Shown one piece after another: positions 1 to 7,567 of a DNA stretch of 26,422 bases. This DNA is from Kangiellaceae bacterium (lineage in GTDB: Bacteria; Pseudomonadota; Gammaproteobacteria; Enterobacterales; Kangiellaceae): positions 1 to 26,422 of the forward strand of contig JASBTO010000089.1 in the NCBI GenBank assembly GCA_030148365.1, in the 5' to 3' direction. How positions within the stretch are numbered: position 1 is the stretch's first letter; each line of letters begins with the position of its first letter. The notes beneath the pieces are model-generated. The model was not told the origin of the DNA and did no database searches. It worked only from the letters and a program-made list of their open reading frames with translations. A program made the translations under genes and the position numbers.

Positions 1-150
1 CTCCGGGATCAGGGTGAGTGCCCAGCCCGTGGCGGCCAATACCACCAGCATTATGGCCACCAATGTCCTGCGAATGCCGCGGGTCTGCAGCTTGTCGACC
101 AGCGGCTGGTTGAATTTTTCCTGGAGATGATTCTGGACAGATGTGACCAT
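1..150 (-). CDS. Partial membrane protein, N-terminus only
   Basis: Only the first 50 codons are in the window; the frame stays open to the left edge. The reading starts at an ATG (148-150) as MVTSVQNHLQEKF. It continues with a short basic, polar segment (about residues 1-27) and then a hydrophobic stretch, about residues 28-47, that would make one membrane-spanning helix with the basic N-terminus inside. I do not recognise the family. The upstream leader (151-258) is AT-rich compared with its surroundings, which fits a promoter, but the Shine-Dalgarno sequence is weak (GGA about 8 bases before the ATG). It lies 108 bases downstream of the flavin oxidoreductase gene on the same strand, so it may be separately transcribed. 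Confidence 0.5.
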   Translation of the reverse strand, partial: MVTSVQNHLQEKFNQPLVDKLQTRGIRRTLVAIMLVVLAATGWALTLIPE

Positions 151-258
151 CAGTAAATTCCATTTTGCTAAATATAGGATATATACTACTTTTGATAGTG
201 TGATGACGCAAGTCCCGGTTTTATCATGGCATCGGATCCCGCCACCCCGGCGGTGACA

Positions 259-1512
259 CTAGCGCTTACCGGCAAGCATGATGTCTTTTTGTCTGCGTAC
301 GCTCGGGTGATAACAGTCAACGGGTTGACGGCCGATATTGCCGACGCAAGCATTACAGAAAGTGCACCGGGGTCCGCGGGTTCCGTCACGCAAATGCTGA
401 AACAGGCAGGGATCGGCGATCAGGGCCCGGGCGCTCGACACGGCGTCACAATCCCCGCTCTCTATGGCGGCCTCCATTTTTTCCCGGGTGAGGAAACCGC
501 CGACACAGATAACGGGAATACCGAGCACCGCCTTGAACTTTCGACTGTACTGCAAATTAAAGCCTTCCGAGTGCCGCCAAAGGATGTTGGACGCCATTGC
601 CAATACCGGCCAGAACACCCGGAACGAAATTCTTCTGAGCGCCGGGAGATGACGGGAACTGCCCTCGACCATGGCGCGCATGCCGCGGAAAAATGTGCCT
701 CTCACCACGGGGAATCCCGACTCGTAATGGCCTACTGACACTTCCACGGCATCGATCCCCTGTTGTTCCATGATCACCGCGACTTCGACCAGTTCACCGG
801 TACTGAGCCCGTTGCGGAACGGCAGCGCGTCGGCGCCGTTGAGCTTGATGATAACGGGAAAATCAGTGCCGACCTGCTCACGAATTTCGGTATGGATCTC
901 GCAGAGAATTCGCGCCCGGTTTTCCAGTGTGCCGCCGTAGTAGTCTGTTCGCCGGTTGGTATGGGGCGTCAGGAATTGACTGATCAGATAACCATGGGCA
1001 GCGTGGATCTGGATACCGTCAAAACCAGCCTGCTGACATCGCCCAGCCGCTTTGCCAAATGCTTTGACGATATTCTGGATTTCCGGATAACTCAGGGCGA
1101 CGGGCTTCACGCCCGTCAGCGTATCCTTGACGCCGGAGGCGGACACCGGCTGTTTGCCGCCTACGGCATCCGGAAGGACCTGACGGCCGCAATGACTGAG
1201 TTGGGCAAAGATCCGGCCTCCCTGTTTGTGAACTGCTTCAGTGAGCTGTCGCAGTTGGGGGATTTTGTTGTCCGAGTCGGCGGCCAGTTGCCGGGGTGTG
1301 GATTGGCCGTCTCGGCTGACGTACATATTGCCGGTAATAATGAGTGGCAGGCCGGATCTCGCCATGGGCAAGTAGAAATCGATAAGCTCGCGGGTGACAT
1401 AGCCGTCTCTGCTGGCGCGGGTCTCCGATGTGGCGGACTTGATCAGTCGCCCCTGCAATTCAAGGGTTCCTATATTCAGCTTCTTGAACAGACTGCCGCC
1501 AGTGCCTTGCAT
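259..1512 (-). CDS. Old Yellow Enzyme family NADH:flavin oxidoreductase
   Basis: A 417-residue TIM-barrel FMN enzyme of the NADH:flavin oxidoreductase / Old Yellow Enzyme family, which reduces activated C=C bonds or related substrates with NAD(P)H; the substrate cannot be read from sequence. Visible motifs are IKSATSE near the N-terminus (flavin contact region), QLSHCGRQ, the family signature HAAHGYLISQFL with paired His 170 and His 173, and the following TNRRTDYYGG. Near the C-terminus are four cysteines (383, 386, 389, 400; CTFCNAC then C), the spacing region that binds a 4Fe-4S cluster in 2,4-dienoyl-CoA reductase-like members. The FAD/NAD domain of those larger enzymes is missing. The frame is open to 1674, but I chose the ATG at 1512 because AGGGA/GGAG precedes it and family homology begins right after it. 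Confidence 0.85.
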   Translation of the reverse strand: MQGTGGSLFKKLNIGTLELQGRLIKSATSETRASRDGYVTRELIDFYLPMARSGLPLIITGNMYVSRDGQSTPRQLAADSDNKIPQLRQLTEAVHKQGGRIFAQLSHCGRQVLPDAVGGKQPVSASGVKDTLTGVKPVALSYPEIQNIVKAFGKAAGRCQQAGFDGIQIHAAHGYLISQFLTPHTNRRTDYYGGTLENRARILCEIHTEIREQVGTDFPVIIKLNGADALPFRNGLSTGELVEVAVIMEQQGIDAVEVSVGHYESGFPVVRGTFFRGMRAMVEGSSRHLPALRRISFRVFWPVLAMASNILWRHSEGFNLQYSRKFKAVLGIPVICVGGFLTREKMEAAIESGDCDAVSSARALIADPCLFQHLRDGTRGPRCTFCNACVGNIGRQPVDCYHPSVRRQKDIMLAGKR

Positions 1513-1570
1513 GCTCCAATCCCTGTCGCTGCTTGCCCCGCAATTTGCCTGACAAATTTCAAGCCTGAAA

Positions 1571-1599
1571 ACGATACGCGCTTTTGCGTGCCATAACAA
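1571..1599 (-). promoter_or_regulatory. Candidate sigma-70 promoter of the flavin oxidoreductase gene
   Basis: Read on the minus strand, TTGTTA (1594-1599) and TATCGT (1571-1576) are separated by exactly 17 bases. Each hexamer matches consensus at four of six positions. It would start transcription near 1564, giving a leader of about 50 bases before the ATG at 1512, which supports that start over the longer reading frame. Confidence 0.4.
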
Positions 1600-1641
1600 T
1601 CGGCACGGAGTCGCTTGCTGGCGGGAATCAATAGCGGTGGA

Positions 1642-1647
1642 TATACT
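1642..1647 (+). promoter_or_regulatory. Candidate -10 element for the TIR-STAND-WD40 gene
   Basis: TATACT matches the -10 consensus at five of six positions. No good -35 box is present at 16-18 bases (best is TGGCGG at 17), so an activator or alternative sigma factor may be needed. It would give a leader of about 105 bases before the ATG at 1759. Confidence 0.3.
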
Positions 1648-1758
1648 GAACCGGTCGGATTGATCCCGGCTCACATTGCGTCAACAAGGATCCTGACCGC
1701 CCGTGAAGATTGCCGACCAGAAGTTAGCGACCCTGAAAGTTCGTGGCACGGCTTGCTC

Positions 1759-4700
1759 ATGAGCCGAATTTTTCTGAGCCACAGCAGTCAGGACAATGAC
1801 CAGGCAAGAATGCTGTCGGAGTGGTTGAAAGACCGCAACCAGCGCTCCCTGTTTCTTGATTTCGATCCCGCCGACGGCATTCCCGCCGGACATGAGTGGG
1901 AGAAGGAACTGTACCGGCAATTGCGACAATGTCAGGCAGTCATCGTCCTGATCAGCGAACACTCTGTTGCCTCCCACTGGTGCTTTTCCGAAGTCACTTT
2001 CGCCAAGGCCCTCGGCAAACACCTGTTCCCGGTGCGGCTCGATGCAAGCCCCGTCTGGCCGATCCTTGCCGATCTCCAGGTTGTTGATCTGAGCCAGAAT
2101 CCCGAAGCGGGCCTGGAACGTTTGTGGCGTGCAATGCTGCTCAAGGGGCTGGACCCGAAAAGCATTTTCGACTGGGATGGTACGCGCCCCCCCTACCCGG
2201 GACTACCGGCTTTTTCCGAAGCCGATGCGGCGATATTTTTCGGGCGGGATGAAGAAATTCATCAAGTCATCGCCGAGCTGAATTTGTCCCGGCAACTGGC
2301 CGATACCAACCTGATTATTCTTGAAGGAATATCCGGCAGTGGCAAATCCTCGCTGCTCCGCGCCGGCGTCATTCCGCGGTTAAAAAAGGATATCGACAAC
2401 TGGCTCATCGTTGAGCCGATACGGCCCCTGCAGAATCCCGGTGACGAGTTGTCCGCCGCGCTCCGCAGAGCTTTCCCTGACAGCTGTCCAGACACCTCGT
2501 TGATTGAACGGTTTGAAACGTTACTGCAACGGATCAGGAAGGGTGAGCCCGGTGACACCCTTCTCGGTGATGCAGCGCAATGCCTGCGCCAGGCCAGGGA
2601 TCAGGGCAAGGCTTCCGTGGTCATGATCATCGACCAGTTCGAGGAACTGTTCAGCCCGGAGCACTTGGCTACAAGCCAGGGCTTCATGGAACTGCTGGCC
2701 GCTAACTTGCTTGCCGAGGATTGCGGTTTTTTACTGGTTGCGACCATGCGAGCCGATTATCGAAGTGAGCTGGAAATGCATGCCGTGATGGGCAAAGTTC
2801 CCTTCAAGGCCGTTCCGGTCCTGCCCATGAATATTGAATCGTTTGAGGAGGTTATCCGGGGACCGGCGCAACTGGACGGGCTGGAACTGGAGTCGGGACT
2901 CGTGCACGCGATCCTCTCCGACATCAAATCCCGGAGCGCCTTGCCCCTGCTCGCCTTTACCTTGCGTGAACTCTGGGACCGCTACGGCGAGGATCGTAAG
3001 CTGACCCTGGACGAATACCGTGACAAATTGGGTGGCCTGCAGAATTCCGTTGCCCAGGTGGCAGAAGCACTTCTGCAGGCTCATGATCCGTCCCGGGAGC
3101 AACTGGCAGCCATCCGCTCGGCATTCGTCTGTCTGGCCCGGATTAACGACGAAGGCAAGTTCGTCCGTCAAGCCGTCTCATGGGAGAACCTGCCCGAGCA
3201 AAGCCTGCCCGTTATCGAAGAATTCGTGCGAAAACATCTGCTCGTCTCCCGGGTTGATGAACGCAGCGGCCAGCGCGTCACCGAAGTCGCCCACGAAGCA
3301 CTGTTTAGCGCCTGGTCGCGACTCCGGAAATGGCTCGAGGCGGAACGCAGCTATCTGGAGTGGAAGCAACGCCTGCAGGCCGACATCCATGACTGGCAGC
3401 AGATCGGCAAGGATCGCTCCGCGCTATTACGTGGCGCCACCCTGAATGAAGCGCTGGTCTGGTACGGCAGGAAAAAAAGCGAACTCGACCCCGGAGAAGC
3501 CCGTTTTATCGAGCGAAGCCGCAAGGACCGCAACCGGGTCCGGACGCTTTTTACGTCTCTTGGGCTGGCGACCACGTCGGTGATTCTCGTTTTTGCCATC
3601 GTCGCCCTGATCCAGAGAAATCTTGCCAACGATGCCCGGGATGAGGCGACTGAGCGTCTCGTGATCAACTACTGGATGAATGGCATAGATGCCCGGGATG
3701 ATCAGCGCAATACCTTGCTGGCCAGCCATTACTTCGTGCGGGCCGCGCAATCCTCAGGCTTGGAAAATACGCCCGCTTTTACGAGCGCATTATTTGCCGC
3801 CCGGTTTCTCAGTGGCAACCTCGCGCTCGACAGAATCCTGGAGCCGGGTGACCCTGCGCCCGCCTGGCTGAAACCTGCCGCTGCCTGTCCGTCAGGGTCC
3901 TTGTCTGCCAGTTATGAAGATGGGGAAATTAGTTTGCCTGCCAATCAGGGTTCGATTGCGCACCCATTGGTTCGCTGTGCGATCTTCAATCCCGTGCAGG
4001 GACAGATCCTGTCCTGGGGCGATGATCACAGCGCACGGATCTGGACCGCGGACGGCAGCCCGATTCGCACTGTCAGACATGGCGGTAACGTCCGGGGCGC
4101 CATATTCAGCCGTGATGGTTCAGCGATACTGACCTGGAGCGATGATGGCACCGCCATGCTCTGGGACAGCATCAATGGTTATCGCCTGAGCCTCCCGATG
4201 CGTCATGATGGCAGTGTGTCCGGCGCCATGTTTAGCCCGGACGAAACCGGCATTGCGACCTGGCAATCATCGCCGGAGGATGGCGCCCGGATCTGGAGGT
4301 TTCAGAAAGCGCCACCGCTTACCCGGCTGCTCAGCAAGGCTGCGGCGGCCGACCGCTTTGGCAGCAGCCCCGTTCAGGCCGGTTGCAGTTTCCGGGAGCA
4401 ACGTGTGCTCATTACCGATCTTGCCAGATGGCCGGCACCACGGGAATTTCCGGGGCAAGCGACGATCACGGGCTGTGATTACCACGCCTCATCCGGCAGT
4501 CTGCTGGTCCGGGATTCGAAATTTGTGGTGCAGGTCCAGGACCTGGTTGACTCACAGGCCCGGCTCCGGCTTCAGCTTGACCGACGCCTGAACGGCGCCG
4601 CCTTCACACCGGATGGCGATGGAATACTCGTCTGGTTTGACGACGGCAGGGTCGCTGTCCGGGACATTGACTCGGGCGAGGAAACCGGCCGCTTCAACAA

Positions 4701-5211
4701 CGGCAGTGTCGTCAAAGGCGCGCGCCTTACCCCGTCCGGAGACAAACTCGTCACCTGGGATCGCGCCGGGGTGATCCGGATACGGGATGCACGGCATTTC
4801 GGGCAACTGGCCTACCCGATGACCCACAACGAAGTCGATCAGGTATGGTTCAGTGCGGACGAAAGAATTCTGGTTTCCAAAAATACGTTCCGGCTCCGGC
4901 TCTGGGATGCCCGGCTCGGCTATCCGCTGACCCCGTCCCTTCCCCATGCATCCCCGATCAGAGCAGTGTCCTTCGACCCGGATGGTCGCATGCTTAAAGC
5001 CGAATTGTCCGACAGCGTCCGGATCTGGCGCCTCCCGGTGAATGAAGCCAGTGCGGGCCATGACCCTGTCACCGCCCAGGAACAATTGACGGGCACACGC
5101 CTTATGGCGGAAACCGGCAAACTGCAGGTTCTGGAAAAAAAGGAATGGACCGGATTGTCAGGCGACGGCGCGCCGGCAACGGTCGGTAGTCTAGTCCCGG
5201 ACGAACACTGA
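1759..5211 (+). CDS. TIR - nSTAND1 NTPase - transmembrane - WD40 protein
   Basis: A 1150-residue multidomain protein. Residues 1-130 are a TIR domain: it opens with MSRIFLSHSSQDND and has SHWCFSE with the expected catalytic glutamate (Glu78), so NAD-cleaving activity is plausible. The nSTAND1-type entry PYPGL..F...D..FFGRDEE comes next, then Walker A GISGSGKS (190-197, Lys196) and Walker B MIIDQFEE (Asp292, Glu295/296), followed by a winged-helix-like segment. One hydrophobic helix spans about 596-619. About seven to eight divergent WD40 repeats run from about 735 to 1090 with recurring motifs such as LTWSDDGTAMLWD, then a C-terminal tail. By analogy with STAND proteins, the WD40 part senses a ligand and NTP-driven oligomerisation switches on the TIR effector. 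Such proteins occur in bacterial antiphage and regulated-death systems, but none is proven for this one. The start is chosen because the TIR fold begins immediately there; an upstream in-frame start at 1615 would add 48 unlikely residues. The stop overlaps the convergent gene by 21 bases. Confidence 0.9.
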   Translation: MSRIFLSHSSQDNDQARMLSEWLKDRNQRSLFLDFDPADGIPAGHEWEKELYRQLRQCQAVIVLISEHSVASHWCFSEVTFAKALGKHLFPVRLDASPVWPILADLQVVDLSQNPEAGLERLWRAMLLKGLDPKSIFDWDGTRPPYPGLPAFSEADAAIFFGRDEEIHQVIAELNLSRQLADTNLIILEGISGSGKSSLLRAGVIPRLKKDIDNWLIVEPIRPLQNPGDELSAALRRAFPDSCPDTSLIERFETLLQRIRKGEPGDTLLGDAAQCLRQARDQGKASVVMIIDQFEELFSPEHLATSQGFMELLAANLLAEDCGFLLVATMRADYRSELEMHAVMGKVPFKAVPVLPMNIESFEEVIRGPAQLDGLELESGLVHAILSDIKSRSALPLLAFTLRELWDRYGEDRKLTLDEYRDKLGGLQNSVAQVAEALLQAHDPSREQLAAIRSAFVCLARINDEGKFVRQAVSWENLPEQSLPVIEEFVRKHLLVSRVDERSGQRVTEVAHEALFSAWSRLRKWLEAERSYLEWKQRLQADIHDWQQIGKDRSALLRGATLNEALVWYGRKKSELDPGEARFIERSRKDRNRVRTLFTSLGLATTSVILVFAIVALIQRNLANDARDEATERLVINYWMNGIDARDDQRNTLLASHYFVRAAQSSGLENTPAFTSALFAARFLSGNLALDRILEPGDPAPAWLKPAAACPSGSLSASYEDGEISLPANQGSIAHPLVRCAIFNPVQGQILSWGDDHSARIWTADGSPIRTVRHGGNVRGAIFSRDGSAILTWSDDGTAMLWDSINGYRLSLPMRHDGSVSGAMFSPDETGIATWQSSPEDGARIWRFQKAPPLTRLLSKAAAADRFGSSPVQAGCSFREQRVLITDLARWPAPREFPGQATITGCDYHASSGSLLVRDSKFVVQVQDLVDSQARLRLQLDRRLNGAAFTPDGDGILVWFDDGRVAVRDIDSGEETGRFNNGSVVKGARLTPSGDKLVTWDRAGVIRIRDARHFGQLAYPMTHNEVDQVWFSADERILVSKNTFRLRLWDARLGYPLTPSLPHASPIRAVSFDPDGRMLKAELSDSVRIWRLPVNEASAGHDPVTAQEQLTGTRLMAETGKLQVLEKKEWTGLSGDGAPATVGSLVPDEH

Positions 5212-6288
5212 AGAGTCCGACCAGGCAGACACCCAGTCGCCTTCCGAATGCCAGACCCGAACCTGAACCTTGTGCACGCCCAGCGACGTCTCCCGCTCCC
5301 GACTGCGGCCATCCCAGTACAGGCGCTCCTGCTCCCCGACCCACCGGTTCGCTTCCACTCCGCCTGCTATCTGATGATTGTTGACCCAGTCATAGGTCTC
5401 TCCATCGGCGCTGTCTTTGACCTTCATGAAATCCACCACCGCGTTCTCGAAACTGGAGTGGGCAAAAAAACTGTAGGCCGTCGTTTGCCCTGCCGAACTC
5501 CGGATTTCCGGTGTCGACAGGGTCACCTTGTCGATAGCCACCGAGCCGATGGCGCGCGGACCGCACCCGAGACCGATGAGTTGGAAACCCGGCAGGGTTT
5601 CGCCGCTGCCAGGCGCCATCGTTGCTGTCACGGCGATCAGCGCCGGCTCGAGATTATCACCAAGACCCGGTGGCAAAGGCAGAACGATATGGCGCCGGCC
5701 GACGGCGCCGCCATCAAGGCGGTACCGGAAAGTATCGGAAGTCCGGGTCCGGATCATCAACTCCACATAACCTGGCTGGGGCAGCTCGAATTCGACGACG
5801 ATCGGCCAGCCGCCCTTGGCGAGACCGGACATGAGAAAGGCGCTGGTATTGTAGAGGCCGGAGAATTCGGGCCCATTACGAAGTAATTGATCCGCCAGTT
5901 CCTGGCTCGCCGGGTCAACCGGATCAGGGCCGGGATCCGAGGGCGGCTTTTTCTTCATCGCACTGTGGATCACGGCGACGGCAATGGCGCCAATGGCAAT
6001 CGCGGGCACCACCCAGTCCCGGTCCTTATCATCATCGTCGTCATCAGTCGGCGGCGGACCCGGACTTACGTCATCATCGGATTCTTCATAGGCCGGGTCG
6101 TCATAAACAGGAGGGTCCGGATCCTTGACCGGCTCTTTGCTGCCCACAGGATCACTACCGTGAGTCACGTCATCGGCAGGCCGGCCTGCTGTTTGAAAAG
6201 CCGGTACGCCGGCAGTCGCCGGTAGCGCCAGCAGGCAGGCCGCCACCAGACAGGTCAGCTTGCCAATCCGTCCTTCCCTATCTTGCAT
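5191..6288 (-). CDS. Exported protein with acidic linker and internal hydrophobic helix, unknown function
   Basis: 365 residues, family not recognised. Residues 1-26 look like a signal peptide (hydrophobic core LVAACLLALPATA). Residues 38-91 are rich in Asp, Glu and Pro, including a run of six Asp. Residues 92-111 form a Gly/Ala/Ile/Val-rich hydrophobic helix followed by KKK. After a second Pro/Asp linker, residues about 130-365 form what looks like a beta-rich domain with many Trp, Tyr and Phe residues. By the positive-inside rule the KKK would face the cytoplasm, which is odd for a protein with a signal peptide unless the helix is not truly transmembrane. AAGGAG precedes the ATG by a normal distance. 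It lies 68 bases downstream of the glycine-zipper lipoprotein gene on the same strand, probably one transcription unit, and its 3' end overlaps the TIR-STAND-WD40 gene by 21 bases. Confidence 0.75.
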   Translation of the reverse strand: MQDREGRIGKLTCLVAACLLALPATAGVPAFQTAGRPADDVTHGSDPVGSKEPVKDPDPPVYDDPAYEESDDDVSPGPPPTDDDDDDKDRDWVVPAIAIGAIAVAVIHSAMKKKPPSDPGPDPVDPASQELADQLLRNGPEFSGLYNTSAFLMSGLAKGGWPIVVEFELPQPGYVELMIRTRTSDTFRYRLDGGAVGRRHIVLPLPPGLGDNLEPALIAVTATMAPGSGETLPGFQLIGLGCGPRAIGSVAIDKVTLSTPEIRSSAGQTTAYSFFAHSSFENAVVDFMKVKDSADGETYDWVNNHQIAGGVEANRWVGEQERLYWDGRSRERETSLGVHKVQVRVWHSEGDWVSAWSDSSVFVRD

Positions 6289-6356
6289 CGCTCAAGCTCC
6301 TTCTCTGCCACCCGGCCGGTACACCCGTACCAGCTGACATCAACCGTTACCAGCCC

Positions 6357-6842
6357 TCAGCTCAAAGTCCACTGCTCACTGTCAGGTTCCTTACAGGCGG
6401 TCCCGTCTATGGTTTCCCGTTCGCCGTTGACAATAACTTCCTGCTCGAACTTACGGCACTGATTGCCACTGGCTGACTCATATTCCTCGCCGGGCGTGAA
6501 CTGGTAGCTCTTGCCGGTTTTTTCATTGGTCCAGACAGTGGTTTCTCCGGCCTCGGATTTCTCCAGACTTTCCGCGACCCGTTGCCGGTCCTTTTCATCC
6601 ATGTGATGACCAATTGCGGCCCCGATAGCGCCGCCAACCAACACGCCGAGAGCGATGCGCTTGCCGCTCTTGTCGCCGGTGGTGCCGCCCAGAATACCGC
6701 CGAGCACCGCGCCGATTCCGGCGCCGGTACCGGTTTTGGAATCACCGGTCGCGCAGGCGGAAAGGGACAAAATGAGGGAAATAAGAACACTGAGGCAGAA
6801 TGACTTCCTTGATCGGCCAATACCTTGAGTACTGATGTTCAC
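6357..6842 (-). CDS. Glycine-zipper surface lipoprotein (RT0821/Lpp0805-like, 17 kDa antigen family)
   Basis: 161 residues. The basic N-terminus and hydrophobic segment end in the lipobox LSAC, with Cys30 as the lipidated residue, so the mature protein is likely an outer-membrane lipoprotein. Residues about 38-80 are a double glycine zipper (GAGIGAVLGGILGG, then GVLVGGAIGAAIGHHMDEKDR), the hallmark of the Rickettsia 17 kDa antigen and RT0821/Lpp0805 group. The C-terminal domain carries the family pattern TVWTNEKTGKSY...TPG, with two conserved cysteines (129 and 150) that could form a disulfide. The GTG at 6840-6842 is preferred because GGAG lies seven bases upstream; the frame is open to 6887. 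Members are thought to act in envelope structure, but no reaction is known. Confidence 0.85.
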   Translation of the reverse strand: MNISTQGIGRSRKSFCLSVLISLILSLSACATGDSKTGTGAGIGAVLGGILGGTTGDKSGKRIALGVLVGGAIGAAIGHHMDEKDRQRVAESLEKSEAGETTVWTNEKTGKSYQFTPGEEYESASGNQCRKFEQEVIVNGERETIDGTACKEPDSEQWTLS

Positions 6843-6950
6843 GATCCATCTCCTTGGTCTGATCGCATTGAGTGGAAAGCAGACCACTGCAATAACTCAG
6901 CGAGCCGCCGCCGCTCCCGCTCGTCGCACGAAACTACGATGAGTTAACTG

Positions 6951-6956
6951 ATTATA
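6951..6956 (-). promoter_or_regulatory. Candidate -10 box of the lipoprotein gene
   Basis: On the minus strand the sequence is a perfect TATAAT. No good -35 box lies at the usual distance upstream. It would start transcription near 6945, about 100 bases before the GTG start at 6842. Confidence 0.35.
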
Positions 6957-7059
6957 ACGCTCCGCTTCCACCCCGATCCAGCCGCCGGTTCCGGCGTCCC
7001 GCCCGGCTGACAGATACCCGAATGCCGCCTGGCGCTAAAAACATTACTGGAGAATTGTA

Positions 7060-7087
7060 TTGACATAGCCTCAAAGCCGGTTATACT
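7060..7087 (+). promoter_or_regulatory. Strong sigma-70 promoter of csp
   Basis: A perfect TTGACA (7060-7065) and TATACT (7082-7087) are separated by 16 bases. It is the best promoter match in the window. The predicted transcription start is about 7094, which leaves a leader of nearly 150 bases before the csp start codon. Confidence 0.75.
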
Positions 7088-7093
7088 TCGCCC

Positions 7094-7242
7094 AGCTTGA
7101 AAGTACGACCTATATTTATGCACACCATTTCGAAGTTCCCTTATCAGTACCTCGTTCTGTTCTTCATAAGTAATAGCCACACTTCCAGCACAACCGCCTT
7201 CTCAGAAGGTTTTAATTACTCTTGATTTAATAGGATATGACT
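7094..7242 (+). promoter_or_regulatory. Long 5' leader of csp, cold-shock type
   Basis: About 148 untranslated bases separate the predicted transcription start from the start codon, like the long leaders of cspA-type genes that act as RNA thermosensors. Near its 5' end, GTACGACC (7103-7110) resembles the GTACAGACC core of the E. coli cold box, one base shorter. A small hairpin CCTTC-TCA-GAAGG (7197-7209) followed by TTTT lies just upstream of the ribosome binding site AGGA (7232-7235). The resemblance is by eye only. Confidence 0.5.
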
Positions 7243-7449
7243 ATGTCTACTACTACTGGTACCGTTAAGTGGTTCAACGAAGCAAAAGGTTTTGGTTTCA
7301 TCGAGCAAGAATCCGGTCCTGACGTGTTTGCACACTTCAGCGCCATCACTGGTTCAGGTTTCAAAACCCTGGTTGAAGGCCAAAAGGTCGAGTTCACTGT
7401 AACTCAAGGCCAAAAAGGTCCTCAGGCAGAGAACATCGTAGCCCTCTAA
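7243..7449 (+). CDS. CspA-family cold-shock protein
   Basis: 68 residues, the normal length for a single cold-shock domain. It contains RNP1 (KGFGFI, residues 15-20) and RNP2 (DVFAHF, 27-32), plus the GTVKWFN start typical of the family. It binds single-stranded RNA and DNA and melts secondary structure. Of two in-frame ATGs (7237 and 7243), the second is chosen because AGGA lies seven bases before it and only one base before the first. Its codon use is more uniform and AT-richer than its neighbours, as expected for a very highly expressed gene. The paralogue name (cspA, C, D, E, G) cannot be fixed from sequence. Confidence 0.95.
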   Translation: MSTTTGTVKWFNEAKGFGFIEQESGPDVFAHFSAITGSGFKTLVEGQKVEFTVTQGQKGPQAENIVAL

Positions 7450-7497
7450 TTAGAGACAGCTACCTGCTTCAGGCTCCTTCGGGAGTATGAGCTAGAA

Positions 7498-7527
7498 GGG
7501 CGAGACCTTGCGGTCTTGCCCTTTTTT
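7498..7527 (+). terminator. Strong intrinsic terminator of csp
   Basis: A ten-base-pair stem (GGGCGAGACC / GGTCTTGCCC, one G-U pair) with the four-base loop TTGC is followed directly by six T. It ends only 40 bases before the dbpA start codon. Confidence 0.9.
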
Positions 7528-7567
7528 ATTGCCCGCCCTTTTTTCACCGGACCCCAGGATTGCCATT

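Larger units (their letters stand above)
6843..7242. other. 400-base intergenic region between divergent lipoprotein and csp genes
   Basis: No credible gene lies here. It holds the leader and -10 box of the lipoprotein gene (minus), a GC-rich stretch around 6975-7015 containing short inverted repeats, and then the csp promoter and its long leader (plus). Base composition changes abruptly near 7040 from GC-rich to AT-rich, marking the csp control region. Confidence 0.6.

Noticed and set aside
763..1596. A long plus-strand frame opposite the flavin oxidoreductase gene
   Set aside because: It is antisense to a well-supported gene, its translation has no recognisable motif, and its openness follows from GC-rich codon structure. 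The same applies to the long frames opposite dbpA (7841-8737), rhlE (9491-10729), thyA (15262-16212) and the kinase (25048-26043).
1615..1758. Upstream extension of the TIR-STAND-WD40 protein by 48 codons
   Set aside because: The extension shows no domain, contains the best -10 box of the region, and the TIR fold starts right at the internal ATG.
6944..7180. A 78-codon minus-strand frame upstream of csp
   Set aside because: It runs through the csp promoter and leader on the opposite strand, has no ribosome binding site and resembles no family.
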